Assembly (NCBI RefSeq): GCF_003987015.1
Contig: NZ_PIPQ01000002.1
Span: 248,001 to 312,000, forward strand
DNA: 64,000 nucleotides
Reading direction: 5' to 3'
Source: Aliidiomarina taiwanensis
GTDB taxonomy: Bacteria > Pseudomonadota > Gammaproteobacteria > Enterobacterales > Alteromonadaceae
The notes below the pieces were generated by a model. The model worked only from the letters and a program-made list of their open reading frames with translations. It was not told where the DNA came from and made no database searches. The position numbers were made by a program, and so were the translations under genes. Positions 17,000 to 27,799 of this stretch are shown piece by piece. Within the stretch, counting starts at the first letter, position 1. The number at the start of each line of letters is the position of its first letter.

Positions 17000-18459
17000 T
17001 GAAGTTACAGCAACTACTGCACTTTATAAAAACCCCACTGCCAGACATTGAAGTGGCCGGGCTGAAGTTGGACAGCCGCAAAGTGGCAGCTGGCGATGCG
17101 TTTATTGCGGTGCCTGGGCATGCTGTGGACGGGCGCGAGTTTATTAGCGCTGCGATTGCTGCTGGTGCCAGCGTGATATTAGCTGAAGGTCGTTTGTTTC
17201 GAGTCGACACCGACGGCCCTGTACCTATTGTGTATATTCCAAAACTAGCAATGCAGGTGTCGAGTATTGCGGGCCACTTCTTTAACAACCCGTCAAAACA
17301 TATTCGCGTGACCGGTATTACCGGCACCAACGGCAAAACCACTGTGAGTCATTTATTGGGTCAGCTTTGGCAGCAACTCGAGCCGCCTGCTGCGGTTATT
17401 GGCACCGCGGGAAGTGGCTTAATGAGCCAGTTGTTACCAGAGCAGTTAACCACGCCGGACCCAGTCACCTTGCAACAGCGACTTGCAGCTTTTGTTGCTG
17501 AGGGCGCGCGTTCGGTGACCATGGAGGTGTCGTCCCATGCGTTAGCACAAGGCCGAGTAGAAGGCCTGCAGTTTAATACGGTAATAGCCACCAATGTTAG
17601 CCGAGACCACCTTGACTACCATGGCAGTATGCGCGCGTATGCCAAAGCCAAACAGCGTTTGTATACAGACTTTCCAGCCCTGCACCGGGTATTGAATGCC
17701 GACGACAAGGTGACGGCGAAGTGGGGCACAGAAGACGACTACTGGTTTAGTTTAAAGCCACAGAATATGGGGCGCCCCCATACATTAGTGGCCTCCGACT
17801 GGCAGTTTCAGCAAGACAGCACCCAGATGACGTTAAACTGGGAATACGAAAGCCTGCGAGTGGCCAGCCCTTTGCTTGGCGAATTTAACATTGCCAACGT
17901 GCTGGCCGCGGCAACAGCAGTATTAGCAGCGGGTTACTGCTTAAAAGACATTGCGCCTTTAATCAGCCAACTGCAGTCTGTACCAGGGCGTATGGAAACT
18001 TTCCGGGTACCGTCAGGTCCTTTAGTGATTGTCGACTACGCGCACACGCCGGACGCTTTGCAGCATGTATTGCTGGCCGCACGTAACCACTGCACAGGTA
18101 AGCTGTGGTGTGTGTTTGGTTGTGGCGGTGACCGAGACCGGGGTAAGCGCCCACAAATGGGCCAAACAGCAGCCAAATATGCTGATGTGTCAGTGGTAAC
18201 CGACGATAACCCACGCACGGAAGACCCAGCTCAAATTATAGATGACATTATGACCGGTATGCCCCATGGCACTGAGTATAAGCGTATGCCAGGGCGTACG
18301 GACGCTATTCGCCATGCGATGAGCGAAGCAGGTCCAAACGATGTCATTGTATGCGCTGGGAAAGGGCATGAAACCTATCAAATTATTGGCACCCGTAGTT
18401 ACGACTACGACGAACGTGCTTATGTGGCTTCTTTAGCCGAGGAGCTGCGCCATGATTAA
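16999..18459 (+). CDS. murE: UDP-MurNAc-L-Ala-D-Glu:meso-diaminopimelate ligase
   Basis: A 486-aa cytoplasmic Mur ligase that adds the third stem-peptide residue. ATP loop GITGTNGKTTVSHLL at about residue 110; C-terminal domain with VDYAHTPDAL and DDNPRTEDP, the latter (DNPR) being the signature for meso-DAP rather than lysine. This predicts DAP-type peptidoglycan. It overlaps murF by 8 bases. Confidence 0.98.
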   Translation: MKLQQLLHFIKTPLPDIEVAGLKLDSRKVAAGDAFIAVPGHAVDGREFISAAIAAGASVILAEGRLFRVDTDGPVPIVYIPKLAMQVSSIAGHFFNNPSKHIRVTGITGTNGKTTVSHLLGQLWQQLEPPAAVIGTAGSGLMSQLLPEQLTTPDPVTLQQRLAAFVAEGARSVTMEVSSHALAQGRVEGLQFNTVIATNVSRDHLDYHGSMRAYAKAKQRLYTDFPALHRVLNADDKVTAKWGTEDDYWFSLKPQNMGRPHTLVASDWQFQQDSTQMTLNWEYESLRVASPLLGEFNIANVLAAATAVLAAGYCLKDIAPLISQLQSVPGRMETFRVPSGPLVIVDYAHTPDALQHVLLAARNHCTGKLWCVFGCGGDRDRGKRPQMGQTAAKYADVSVVTDDNPRTEDPAQIIDDIMTGMPHGTEYKRMPGRTDAIRHAMSEAGPNDVIVCAGKGHETYQIIGTRSYDYDERAYVASLAEELRHD

Positions 18460-19894
18460 AGTGTCTTTAAACTGGGTAAATGAACACATTCAAGGCCACT
18501 GGCAGGGTGCAGGTGAACCAACGCCCGAAATAACCGGAGTAAGCATTGACAGCCGCACAGTAAGCCCAGGCGACTTGTTTATTGCCATAAAAGGCCCCAG
18601 CTTTGACGGCCACAATTATGCACAACAAGCCCTTGACCAGGGTGCTGTTGCTGTGGTTGTTAGCCGAGATATGCAGCTAGGCGACCAGCAACTGGTGGTG
18701 CCCGACACTCGCTATGCGTTGGGCCAGTTGGCGGCCGCTGTGAAGCGTGAAGTAGCGCCTGTAACCATAGGTATTACCGGTAGCAGTGGCAAAACCACAG
18801 TGAAGGAAATGCTGGCGCGCATTCTAACCCTGCATTTACAAGGGCGGGGTGAAGTGCTGGCTACAGAAGGCAATTTTAATAATGACATTGGAGTGCCTTT
18901 AACCTTGTTGCGGTTAACCCATGCGCATCAATATGCCGTGGTAGAGCTTGGCGCAAACCACCGAGGTGAAATTGCCTACACCACAGGGCTGACCAAGCCC
19001 GATGTGGCCCTGATTAATAATATTGCACCTGCCCATGTGGAAGGCTTTGGCGGTATTGCGGGTGTGGCCCGGGCCAAAATGGAAATATTTCGGGAGCTCT
19101 CTTCTACAGGCGTAGCGATTACCCCCGCACATTCGGACTTTCATGACCTGTTTGTGCGTGAACTAGAAGGGAAGCAGCACTGGTTATTTAGCTATGAAGG
19201 GGCCGTTGAGAAGCCTGCAAAGCAGGGCCTGACAGTCTGGGCGGAACACATTGAGCTTGACCCTCAAGGCTGTGCTGCCTTTGACCTTTGCACGGCAAAA
19301 AGCCGCGATCGGGTGCAGTTAGCCATGCCTGGTTTGCACAATGTAAGTAATGCCTTAGCTGCTGCAAGCTGTTGTTTGGCTATTGAAATACCTATGACCA
19401 GCATTGTGCAAGGGCTAAGTGAGTTACAACCAGTGCCTGGCCGTATGTGGGTACATCGCCTTGAAAATGGACTGACAGTGATAGACGACAGTTATAACGC
19501 AAATGTTGGTTCAGTGCGGGCTGCCATAGACGTATTAAGCACTTTGCCGGGTCATTGCATTTTTGTGCTGGGTGACATGGGTGAATTAGGTACCGACGCT
19601 CGAGCCTATCATGAAGAAGTAGGCGTGTATGCCCGTGAGGCGGGCGTGAATGAACTGTACACGGTAGGCGTATTAAGCCAAAGCGCCAACGACGCCTTTT
19701 CGGGCGAGCATGGAGCGCGACACTTTGACAATAAAGTCAGTTTAACGAAAGCACTGCTGCAGCTTGTGCAAGAACGACCAGCGCTCACTGTTTTAGTGAA
19801 GGGCTCACGCAGTGCCCATATGGAGCAAGTTGTTGCAGCACTGCTTGCCAATTCCACACATACAAACGAACAAGCAGGAGACACTGTATGTTAA
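18452..19894 (+). CDS. murF: UDP-MurNAc-tripeptide:D-alanyl-D-alanine ligase
   Basis: A 480-aa Mur ligase that attaches D-Ala-D-Ala to the tripeptide precursor. ATP loop [15 protein letters not shown], then [14 protein letters not shown] and [15 protein letters not shown], all typical. Product of ddlB (same cluster) is its substrate. It overlaps murE by 8 and mraY by 7 bases. Confidence 0.97.
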   Translation: MIKVSLNWVNEHIQGHWQGAGEPTPEITGVSIDSRTVSPGDLFIAIKGPSFDGHNYAQQALDQGAVAVVVSRDMQLGDQQLVVPDTRYALGQLAAAVKREVAPVTIGITGSSGKTTVKEMLARILTLHLQGRGEVLATEGNFNNDIGVPLTLLRLTHAHQYAVVELGANHRGEIAYTTGLTKPDVALINNIAPAHVEGFGGIAGVARAKMEIFRELSSTGVAITPAHSDFHDLFVRELEGKQHWLFSYEGAVEKPAKQGLTVWAEHIELDPQGCAAFDLCTAKSRDRVQLAMPGLHNVSNALAAASCCLAIEIPMTSIVQGLSELQPVPGRMWVHRLENGLTVIDDSYNANVGSVRAAIDVLSTLPGHCIFVLGDMGELGTDARAYHEEVGVYAREAGVNELYTVGVLSQSANDAFSGEHGARHFDNKVSLTKALLQLVQERPALTVLVKGSRSAHMEQVVAALLANSTHTNEQAGDTVC

Positions 19895-20973
19895 TTTGGC
19901 TAGCAGAGTACTTACAAGCAACAGTGGCAACGGGCTTTCACGTTTTAACCTATATCACCATGCGGGTGATATTAAGTATTTTAACCGCACTCACTGTGTC
20001 TTTGTGGCTGGGGCCCCGTTTAATACGTGGGTTGCAAAAGCTGCAAATGGGTCAAGTGGTACGCGACGATGGCCCGCAAACCCATTTAGCCAAAACCGGC
20101 ACGCCGACCATGGGTGGTTTGCTCATTCTGAGTGCCGTAATGCTGTCGGTGCTGCTGTGGACCGACTTAAATAACCGTTATATTTGGGCAGTGATTGTTG
20201 TGCTACTTGGGTTTGGCACCGTTGGCTTTATTGATGACTACCGAAAGGTGGTGCGCAAAGACACACGGGGCTTGCCAGGGAAGTGGAAGTATTTTTGGCA
20301 GTCGGTAATTGCCGCAGGTGTTGCAACCTATTTGTATTACCACGCAGCGCAACCGGCAGAAACCATGCTGTTAATTCCTTTCTTTAAAGACGTGATGCCG
20401 CAACTTGGACTGTTTTATATTGTGCTTGCTTACTTTGTGATGGTGGGCACAAGCAATGCGGTAAACCTGACCGACGGTTTGGACGGGTTAGCGATTATGC
20501 CGACCATTATGGTGGCTGGGGCTTTAGCTGTCTTTGCGTACGTGACGGGTCATGTGAATTTTTCTGCCTACTTGCATATTCCGTATATTCCAGAAGCGGC
20601 GGAGCTAACTGTGGTGTGCGCCGCCATTGTTGGGGCTGGGCTTGGCTTTTTGTGGTTTAACACGTACCCGGCACAAGTATTTATGGGCGATGTAGGCTCT
20701 CTGGCCCTTGGCGGCGTACTCGGCATTATTGCCGTACTCGTTCGACAAGAGTTGGTTTTACTTATTATGGGTGGTGTGTTTGTGCTAGAAACTGTGTCGG
20801 TTATGTTGCAGGTGGGCTCGTACAAGCTACGGGGCAAGCGCATTTTTAGAATGGCACCCATTCACCACCACTATGAATTAAAAGGCTGGCCCGAGCCCCG
20901 TGTTATCGTGCGCTTTTGGATTATTTCATTGGTGCTGGTGCTGATTGGGTTGGCCACCTTGAAACTTAGATAA
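19888..20973 (+). CDS. mraY: Phospho-N-acetylmuramoyl-pentapeptide transferase
   Basis: A 361-aa polytopic membrane enzyme that transfers phospho-MurNAc-pentapeptide to undecaprenyl phosphate, making lipid I. Ten helices are expected, and the catalytic loops are intact: [31 protein letters not shown] and [12 protein letters not shown]. The length matches E. coli MraY (360 aa). Overlaps murF by 7 bases. Confidence 0.98.
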   Translation: MLIWLAEYLQATVATGFHVLTYITMRVILSILTALTVSLWLGPRLIRGLQKLQMGQVVRDDGPQTHLAKTGTPTMGGLLILSAVMLSVLLWTDLNNRYIWAVIVVLLGFGTVGFIDDYRKVVRKDTRGLPGKWKYFWQSVIAAGVATYLYYHAAQPAETMLLIPFFKDVMPQLGLFYIVLAYFVMVGTSNAVNLTDGLDGLAIMPTIMVAGALAVFAYVTGHVNFSAYLHIPYIPEAAELTVVCAAIVGAGLGFLWFNTYPAQVFMGDVGSLALGGVLGIIAVLVRQELVLLIMGGVFVLETVSVMLQVGSYKLRGKRIFRMAPIHHHYELKGWPEPRVIVRFWIISLVLVLIGLATLKLR

Positions 20974-20984
20974 CGAAGGAAACC

Positions 20985-22352
20985 ATGGACGAGATGAAGC
21001 GCGACTTACAGCATTACACAAACATAGCCGTTGCCGGGTTTGGCAATACGGGTGTTTCTGCTGTGCGCTTCCTGCTCAGTAAAGGTATTACGCCAACTGT
21101 TGTGGACTCGCGACAGGAGCCGCCCGCACTGACGCAGCATGCCGAGTTAGTAGCGCAGAGCGAGTGCCACTTTGGTGAGCTCAGTGTAGAGCTGCTGTTA
21201 AGCATGGACTTAATTATTGTGAGTCCAGGGCTAGACACGCGCAAGGGGGCCCTGCGGATGGCGCGAGACGCAGGCGTGGTGCTGATTTCCGATATTGAGT
21301 TATTTGCTTGGTATGTACAGACCCCTGTTATTGGTATTACCGGTTCGAATGGCAAGTCGACGGTAACCGAGTTGTGTTACCACCTTTTAAACGCTTCTGG
21401 GCGGAAGGCTGTCATGGGCGGGAATATTGGCACGCCAGCACTGGACTTGTTAAGCACAGAGCACGACTGTGTCGTATTGGAGCTGTCGAGTTTTCAGCTT
21501 GACTTAACGTACCAATTAGAACTAAAAGCGGCCTGCATTTTAAATATAAGCCCAGACCACTTAGACAGATACGACGACACACGCGACTACAGCCGCAGTA
21601 AGCATCGCATTTATGCTCATGCAGAGCACATGGTTTGGAATTTAGACGACATAGGAACACGGCCCCAGGGCACTGCGCCTGGTGTGCGCAAATTGCAAAA
21701 GTCGACCACCTTTGGCAAGAACATGTCGGCGGAAGGGTTTTGCTTACAGCGCAACAAAGGAAAGCATTGGATTTGCTGGCGCGGCACACGTTTAATTGAA
21801 ACCCAAGATTTACCTGTGGTTGGGGTGCACAACTGGTTAAATGTGATGGCTGCTTTAGGGTTGTGTTTGCAGCTAGGCCTGCAACCCGCCAAGGCATTAA
21901 AGCATATAGGCAGTTTTAAACCCTTGCCGCACCGGTGCGAGCTGATAGCCAATCGCTTCAATGTGCGCTGGGTTGATGACTCAAAGGCCACGAACCCAGG
22001 AGCTACGGAAGCCGCCATTCTTGGCTTGCGTCCTGATGTGCCAGAAAAGCTGATTTTGATAGCGGGTGGCGACGCCAAGGGCAGCGATTTACAAGAATTA
22101 GAAGCACCCTTAAGTTCCGTGGACGTACTTATTACCCTTGGCCGCGACGGGCACCGGGTGGCAGCGTTAAAAAACGGTGCCATTCAGGTGGCAAGCATGA
22201 CAGAGGCAGTACAAGTAGCTTTGGAGCATGCTACGCCCGGCAGCTTAGTGTTGCTTTCACCAGCTTGCGCGAGCTTGGATATGTTTGAAAACTACCAAGC
22301 CCGCGGCATGGCCTTTAGAAAAGCTGTGGAGGTGGTGCATGCAGTCTCATGA
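20985..22352 (+). CDS. murD: UDP-N-acetylmuramoyl-L-alanine:D-glutamate ligase
   Basis: A 455-aa Mur ligase adding D-Glu. It opens with a Rossmann-like domain (IAVAGFGNTGVSAVRFLLSKGI); the ATP loop GITGSNGKSTVTEL lies near residue 120, and DDSKATNPGATEAAI is the expected C-terminal motif. The start is 20985 or the ATG at 20994. The 3' end overlaps ftsW by 14 bases. Confidence 0.96.
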   Translation: MDEMKRDLQHYTNIAVAGFGNTGVSAVRFLLSKGITPTVVDSRQEPPALTQHAELVAQSECHFGELSVELLLSMDLIIVSPGLDTRKGALRMARDAGVVLISDIELFAWYVQTPVIGITGSNGKSTVTELCYHLLNASGRKAVMGGNIGTPALDLLSTEHDCVVLELSSFQLDLTYQLELKAACILNISPDHLDRYDDTRDYSRSKHRIYAHAEHMVWNLDDIGTRPQGTAPGVRKLQKSTTFGKNMSAEGFCLQRNKGKHWICWRGTRLIETQDLPVVGVHNWLNVMAALGLCLQLGLQPAKALKHIGSFKPLPHRCELIANRFNVRWVDDSKATNPGATEAAILGLRPDVPEKLILIAGGDAKGSDLQELEAPLSSVDVLITLGRDGHRVAALKNGAIQVASMTEAVQVALEHATPGSLVLLSPACASLDMFENYQARGMAFRKAVEVVHAVS

Positions 22353-23574
22353 ACAGCAACTTGAACTGACCATACCGCGCAGCGAGTCGTTAAAGCAGGG
22401 GCTGGTGAATTTTTGGAATGGTGGTGCTGAACAGCAAGCCTTCGACCGCATGCTGTTATGGTGCGCACTTTTTCTGCTTGGCTTAGGCTTTGTCATGGTG
22501 GCGTCCTCGTCTATGCCAATCGCTGAGCGCTTGGTGGGTAACCCCTTTCACTTTATTACCCGCCACGGCATTTACCTGGTGTTAAGTTTTATTATTGGGG
22601 CCACGTTGCTGATGGTGCCTTCCGCCTTGCTAGACCGCTACAACTATAGTTTGTGTGTGTTAGCCATTGCTTTGTTGGTCTTGGTGTTAGCTATTGGGCA
22701 CCAGGTGAATGGTGCAACGCGGTGGATAAAAGTAGGGCCTATTACCATACAGGCGGCGGAGTTCTCTAAGCTGTTCTTCTTCATCTTCTTAGCGAGTTAC
22801 TTAAATCGGCGCTACGACGAAGTACGGAAAAACGCTCGTGGGTTTATGAAAGCGCTGGCGGTCATGGGGGTTATGAGTGTGCTTCTTATACTCCAACCTG
22901 ACTTAGGAACCGTGGTGGTGCTTTCCTTTACTGCCATGGGAATGCTGTTTATTGCTGGTGCGCGTATGGCGCACTTTATTGCTTTAATGCTGACGTTTCT
23001 TGTGCTGTTTGTCATTTTGATTGTGGTAGAGCCGTACCGAATGCGCCGGGTCACCTCGTTTATGGACCCATGGGAAGACCCTTTTGGCAGTGGTTATCAG
23101 TTAACCCAGTCACTGATGGCGTTTGGCCGGGGCGATATTGCGGGCCAAGGCTTAGGTAACAGTATTCAGAAGCTACAGTTTCTGCCCGAGGCCCATACGG
23201 ACTTTATTCTTGCGGTGATTGGCGAAGAGCTTGGCTTTATGGGCGTACTGCTCACGCTTAGCTTAGTCATGGTGATTGTGGTGAAAGCACTCACTTTAGG
23301 GCAGCGTGCTTTGCGTCAGAAGCGGGCCTTTGGTGGCTACATAGCCCATGGTATTGGCATTTGGTTTTTCTTCCAGGCGTCGGTCAACATGGGGGCTGCC
23401 GCAGGCTTAATTCCCACTAAGGGGCTGACCATGCCGCTAGTTAGTTACGGCGGCAACAGCCTGATGGTGATGACAGCGGCCGTCGCCATTTTATTACGCG
23501 TCGACTATGAAGTGCGTACAGGTTATAAGTTGCCAGAAAGTGATAAGAAAAAAGCGGTAGGGGGTGCCCCATGA
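22339..23574 (+). CDS. ftsW: Lipid II polymerase FtsW (SEDS family)
   Basis: A 411-aa SEDS glycosyltransferase that polymerises septal peptidoglycan with FtsI. Ten membrane helices; motifs GATRWIKVGPITIQAAEFSK, LLILQPDLGTVVVL, and GLIPTKGLTMPLVSYGGNSLM. The ATG at 22339 is chosen because GGAGGTG stands 4 bases upstream inside murD; the frame is open to 22285, which would add 18 residues overlapping murD further. murG overlaps by 4 bases. Confidence 0.96.
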   Translation: MQSHEQQLELTIPRSESLKQGLVNFWNGGAEQQAFDRMLLWCALFLLGLGFVMVASSSMPIAERLVGNPFHFITRHGIYLVLSFIIGATLLMVPSALLDRYNYSLCVLAIALLVLVLAIGHQVNGATRWIKVGPITIQAAEFSKLFFFIFLASYLNRRYDEVRKNARGFMKALAVMGVMSVLLILQPDLGTVVVLSFTAMGMLFIAGARMAHFIALMLTFLVLFVILIVVEPYRMRRVTSFMDPWEDPFGSGYQLTQSLMAFGRGDIAGQGLGNSIQKLQFLPEAHTDFILAVIGEELGFMGVLLTLSLVMVIVVKALTLGQRALRQKRAFGGYIAHGIGIWFFFQASVNMGAAAGLIPTKGLTMPLVSYGGNSLMVMTAAVAILLRVDYEVRTGYKLPESDKKKAVGGAP

Positions 23575-24641
23575 AGCATGTATTAATTACCGCTGGTGGC
23601 ACAGGTGGCCATGTGTTTCCTGCTTTGGCCGTAGCGCAACAATTGCAAGCCGAAGGCTGGCAGGTTAGCTGGCTAGGCACCAACAATAGAATGGAAGCAG
23701 ACGTGGTACCTAAGGCAGGTTTTTCCTTTATTGGGGTCACACAACAAGGCTTGCGAGGGCGTGGTTTCTTCGGTTGGCTCACGGCCCCCTTTCGTTTAGT
23801 GGGCGCAGTGTTTACAATGCGCGGCCACTTGACAAAGCTCAAGCCTGACTTGGTACTGGGGTTTGGTGGTTATACGGCTGGACCAGCAGGGGTCGCTGCA
23901 TGGAGCAAGGGCATTCCTTTGATAATTCATGAGCAAAATGCTGCGGCGGGGCTGACCAATCGATTACTGGCGCGCATAGCGAATAAAGTGTTGCTTGGTT
24001 TTGACGCTGCACAACAGCAGTTTAAGCAGAGTGAGTACGTTGGCAACCCAGTACGAGCAAGTATTCAAGCCCTAAGTCAGCTGCCAATCAAGCCGCCAGC
24101 GCACCCTTTGCGCGTACTGGTAGTAGGTGGCAGCTTGGGTGCAGCGCACTTGAATCAAGTGGTGCCGACGGCGCTGGCGGAATGGACCGATGCCCCTATC
24201 CAGGTATGGCATCAGACAGGGCGAGGCCATTTGGCCACAGTGCAAGCAGGCTATGGTGATCGCCCAGAAACCAAGGTGACAGAATTTATAGACAACATGG
24301 CCGAGGCATACCAGCAAGCCGACTTAATTATTTGTCGAGCAGGCGCCTTAACCTGCAGCGAGCTGGCTTGTGTGGGCCGGGCGAGTATTTTAGTGCCCTA
24401 CCCGCATGCGGTAGACAACCACCAGCTGCTCAATGCGAAAGCGCTGGAAGCAGTCGGTGCGGCCATTGTGATTGAGCAACAGCAGTTCACTGCAGCACGG
24501 TTAGCGGAAGAACTGAAAAGGTTAGTAAAAGCCCCAGCAGACTTGCAAGGAATGGCGGAAAATGCGCGTAAAGCCGCTGTGACCGACGCGACACAAGCCG
24601 TCGTGCATAGATGTAATGAATTAGTAGTGGGGAACAAATAA
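23571..24641 (+). CDS. murG: UDP-N-acetylglucosamine:MurNAc-pentapeptide-undecaprenol GlcNAc transferase
   Basis: A 356-aa peripheral GT-B glycosyltransferase converting lipid I to lipid II. Gly-rich loops [17 protein letters not shown] at the N-terminus and [16 protein letters not shown] mid-protein; the UDP-GlcNAc segment [25 protein letters not shown] is well conserved. Coupled to ftsW (ATGA) and to murC (TAATG). Confidence 0.97.
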   Translation: MKHVLITAGGTGGHVFPALAVAQQLQAEGWQVSWLGTNNRMEADVVPKAGFSFIGVTQQGLRGRGFFGWLTAPFRLVGAVFTMRGHLTKLKPDLVLGFGGYTAGPAGVAAWSKGIPLIIHEQNAAAGLTNRLLARIANKVLLGFDAAQQQFKQSEYVGNPVRASIQALSQLPIKPPAHPLRVLVVGGSLGAAHLNQVVPTALAEWTDAPIQVWHQTGRGHLATVQAGYGDRPETKVTEFIDNMAEAYQQADLIICRAGALTCSELACVGRASILVPYPHAVDNHQLLNAKALEAVGAAIVIEQQQFTAARLAEELKRLVKAPADLQGMAENARKAAVTDATQAVVHRCNELVVGNK

Positions 24642-26113
24642 TGACAAGCAAGGTCGCCAAGCAACCTTTTAAAATTGTAAACGTGCCAGAAATGCGCCGA
24701 GTCCGTTGCATTCACTTTGTGGGTATTGGCGGTGCAGGTATGGCCGGTATTGCCGAGGTTTTACTAAACCAGGGTTACCGGGTGTCTGGTTCGGACATGG
24801 GCGAAAACGCCAATACGTTGCGCCTTAAACGCTTGGGTGCCAAGGTGACCTTAGGCCATGCGGCTGACAACGTGGCAACCGCAAACGTTGTAGTGGTGTC
24901 CAGTGCCATAAAAGAAGACAACGTTGAAATACAAACAGCGAAAGAACAATTCATTCCAATTGTGCGCCGAGCAGAAATGTTGGCAGAGCTTATGCGCTTC
25001 CGACACGGTATTGCCGTTGCAGGGACCCACGGGAAAACCACGACCACCAGCTTGCTGGCTAGTATATTTGCCGAAGCAGGCAGTGACCCAACCTTTGTGA
25101 TTGGTGGTTTGCTAACCAGTGCGGGCACAAATGCGCGCTTGGGCAATAGTAAGTACTTAATTGCAGAAGCCGACGAAAGCGACGCTTCTTTCTTGCACTT
25201 GCAACCTATGGTGGCCGTGGTGACCAATATGGAGCCAGACCATATGGACGCCTACGAAGGCGACTTTAACCGTATGCAAGCAACCTTCATGGAGTTTTTG
25301 CATAACTTACCATTCTATGGGCTGGCGGTGTTGTGTATTGACGACCCAGTGTTAGAAGCACTTCAGGCGGACATAGCTCGCCCTATGATTACCTACGGCT
25401 TCCATGAAGAAGCAGACGTGCGTGGCAAAAACTACCAGCAAGTGGGGAACACCAGTCAGTTCACTGTGGTACGCAAAGGCATGCCAGACTTGGCCATTCG
25501 CTTAAATTTGCCTGGCCAACATAATGCGCTGAATGCCTTAGCAGCTATCGCTGTAGCAACGGACGAAGGGCTGGACGACGCGGCCATTGTCAGCGCGTTG
25601 GAAAAGTTTGAAGGCATTGGTCGCCGGTTTGAACAATACGGGGTCTACCCATGTGACGGCGGCGATGTCATGCTGGTGGATGACTATGGGCACCACCCGT
25701 CAGAAGTGGCAGCCACGATTGCTGCGGTACGTGCTGGCTGGCCCGAGCGTCGTTTAGTGATGTGCTATCAGCCACACCGTTTTTCCCGCACGCGCGATCT
25801 CTATGAAGACTTTGTGGACGTGCTGGCGCAAGTAGATGAATTGTTAATGTTGGAAGTGTATAGCGCAGGGGAAGAGCCTGTTGCAGGAGCCGACAGCCGT
25901 TCCTTATGCCGTTCTATCCGTCAACGGGGACAAGTAGAGCCGCTGTATGTCAAAGGGCCTGAGCAGCTGCCAGAAATTTTGGCGCGGGTTATTCAGCCGG
26001 GCGACTTGGTTCTCACACAAGGGGCCGGAAACGTGGGAGCTTTGGCGAAACAGCTGGCGGAATTGAAACTAGACCGTACCGCCTTGTTGCAATTTGCGGA
26101 GGCGCACTCATGA
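24641..26113 (+). CDS. murC: UDP-N-acetylmuramate:L-alanine ligase
   Basis: A 490-aa Mur ligase catalysing the first stem-peptide addition. [22 protein letters not shown] at the start, ATP loop [13 protein letters not shown], and [12 protein letters not shown] are diagnostic. Like other MurC proteins it is near 490 aa. It overlaps ddlB by 4 bases. Confidence 0.98.
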   Translation: MTSKVAKQPFKIVNVPEMRRVRCIHFVGIGGAGMAGIAEVLLNQGYRVSGSDMGENANTLRLKRLGAKVTLGHAADNVATANVVVVSSAIKEDNVEIQTAKEQFIPIVRRAEMLAELMRFRHGIAVAGTHGKTTTTSLLASIFAEAGSDPTFVIGGLLTSAGTNARLGNSKYLIAEADESDASFLHLQPMVAVVTNMEPDHMDAYEGDFNRMQATFMEFLHNLPFYGLAVLCIDDPVLEALQADIARPMITYGFHEEADVRGKNYQQVGNTSQFTVVRKGMPDLAIRLNLPGQHNALNALAAIAVATDEGLDDAAIVSALEKFEGIGRRFEQYGVYPCDGGDVMLVDDYGHHPSEVAATIAAVRAGWPERRLVMCYQPHRFSRTRDLYEDFVDVLAQVDELLMLEVYSAGEEPVAGADSRSLCRSIRQRGQVEPLYVKGPEQLPEILARVIQPGDLVLTQGAGNVGALAKQLAELKLDRTALLQFAEAHS

Positions 26114-27045
26114 CAAAGACAGTGCACATGCCACAACGGGTTGCAGTATTAGCTGGGGGACATTCGGCCGAGCGTGCGGTGAGCTTACGTTCAGGCCAAG
26201 CTGTGTTTAAGGCGTTGCAAGAGCAAGGCTTGGATGTGCTTTGGTTTGACCCGGCAGAACAGCCGCTTACACAACTAGCCGAGCAGCGGGTAGAGGCGGC
26301 ATTTATTGCCCTCCATGGCCGTGGTGGCGAAGACGGTGAAGCGCAAGCTGTGCTCAATACTTTGGGTATTCCGTTTACGGGTTCTGACGTATTGGCTTGT
26401 GCCTTGGCTATGGACAAGTCGCGTACCAAGTATTTGTGGCAAGGCATGGGGTTACCAACGGCGGCCTCATTCACGGTACGTGCAAAAGACTTGGCCACGT
26501 TAGACACCAGCGCCCTATTGCAGCGCATGGGCGGAAAAGTCATGGTAAAGCCTGCCTGTGAAGGGTCAAGCATTGGTATGGCGGTAGCCGAGTCGGCGCA
26601 AGAGCTTGCCCAGGCATTGAGCCATGCAGCAAAATTTGACGCAGAAGTGCTTGTGGAGCGCTGGTTAGCAGGACCAGAATACACGGTAAGTATTTTAGCG
26701 GATGAGGCATTACCCAGTATTCGCGTACATACCCCGAACGGGTTTTACGACTACCAAGCGAAATATGAAAGCAATACCACGGAATACCATTGCCCCGCTG
26801 GTTTGAGTGAAGCTGAAGAGCAAGCCTTAGGCGCGCTCGCTTTGCAGGCGTTCCAAGCAGTTGGCGGAAAAGGCTGGGGCCGGGTCGACCTGATGTTCGA
26901 CGAGCAGGGCCATGCCCAGTTGTTGGAAGTGAATATGGTGCCGGGAATGACAGAGAAAAGCCTGGTTCCTATGGCCGCGAAACAGCATGGGTTAAGCTTT
27001 TCGCAGTTGGTGATGCGCATTTTGGCATCTGCCGTCGACCAGTAG
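26110..27045 (+). CDS. ddlB: D-alanine:D-alanine ligase
   Basis: A 311-aa ATP-grasp enzyme that makes D-Ala-D-Ala for Mur[20 protein letters not shown] at the N-terminus, [38 protein letters not shown] and the C-terminal [18 protein letters not shown]. The last motif is usually NTSPGMT; here NMVPGMT, a mild change that keeps the metal-binding Asn. It ends 15 bases before ftsQ. Confidence 0.97.
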   Translation: MTKTVHMPQRVAVLAGGHSAERAVSLRSGQAVFKALQEQGLDVLWFDPAEQPLTQLAEQRVEAAFIALHGRGGEDGEAQAVLNTLGIPFTGSDVLACALAMDKSRTKYLWQGMGLPTAASFTVRAKDLATLDTSALLQRMGGKVMVKPACEGSSIGMAVAESAQELAQALSHAAKFDAEVLVERWLAGPEYTVSILADEALPSIRVHTPNGFYDYQAKYESNTTEYHCPAGLSEAEEQALGALALQAFQAVGGKGWGRVDLMFDEQGHAQLLEVNMVPGMTEKSLVPMAAKQHGLSFSQLVMRILASAVDQ

Positions 27046-27060
27046 GAAACGAGCAGCGCC

Positions 27061-27798
27061 GTGAAAGGAATGACGAAAAAGCAGCGCTACGAGTTTTTGG
27101 CAGGGCTAAGCGCCTTTATTATTATTTTGCTTGGTCTTGCAGTGGGCTGTGTTTGGCTGTATCAAACCTTGGTGGATGAACAGCAGTTGCCTATTACGGG
27201 TGTGATTATTCAAGGCGAACGCACCTATACCACGAATGCAGATGTGGTAAAGGCTATAGTGGCAGAGCCAACGGGTAGTTTTTTTGCCGCCGATAGCGAC
27301 GCAATTCGACAGCGGGTAGAAGGTTTGCCTTGGGTGTATTCGGCTTCGGTCAGGAAAGAATGGCCAAGCACCCTACGTATTTATGTGGTCGAGCAGGAAC
27401 CCTTGGCCATTTGGAATAAAGAACAATTATTGAATAGCTCGGGTGAGTTATTCGCGGCAGACCCAAGTTATGTGGTGGGGACTGTGCCAGAGCTGGAAGG
27501 GCCAGAAGGTGACGCAGACGAAGTTGTGTTTCAGTTTCAGCGCATTCAGGCACTTCTAGCGCAAGGAGACCACCACATTATTCGGTTTGCCATGACAGAC
27601 CGCTTTGCGGTGCAGTTATGGCTTGAGTCGGGCATAGAATTAAGACTCGGCCGGGAAGCTCGACTAGAGCGAACGCAACGTTTTATGGACTTACTGCCCA
27701 CGATTCGGGCTGAGAGTGAGCGAGACATTGCTTACGTGGATTTACGCTATGACACCGGCGTTGCTGTCGGTTGGCATAACACACAACCAGGTGAATAA
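27061..27798 (+). CDS. ftsQ: Cell division protein FtsQ
   Basis: A 245-aa bitopic divisome protein. A short cytoplasmic start (KGMTKKQRYEFL), one transmembrane helix at about residues 15-38, then the POTRA domain (ITGVIIQGERTYTTNADVVKAI) and the FtsQ/DivIB domain (WVYSASVRKEWPSTLRIYVVEQEPLAIW). The frame begins with GTG at 27061; an ATG at 27070 is possible but has no correctly spaced ribosome site. Sits between ddlB and ftsA as usual. Confidence 0.94.
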   Translation: MKGMTKKQRYEFLAGLSAFIIILLGLAVGCVWLYQTLVDEQQLPITGVIIQGERTYTTNADVVKAIVAEPTGSFFAADSDAIRQRVEGLPWVYSASVRKEWPSTLRIYVVEQEPLAIWNKEQLLNSSGELFAADPSYVVGTVPELEGPEGDADEVVFQFQRIQALLAQGDHHIIRFAMTDRFAVQLWLESGIELRLGREARLERTQRFMDLLPTIRAESERDIAYVDLRYDTGVAVGWHNTQPGE

Positions 27799-27799
27799 C

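Noticed and set aside
26013-26684. 223-codon minus-strand frame over murC/ddlB
   Set aside because: Shadow frame; the overlapping dcw genes are unambiguous and co-directional.
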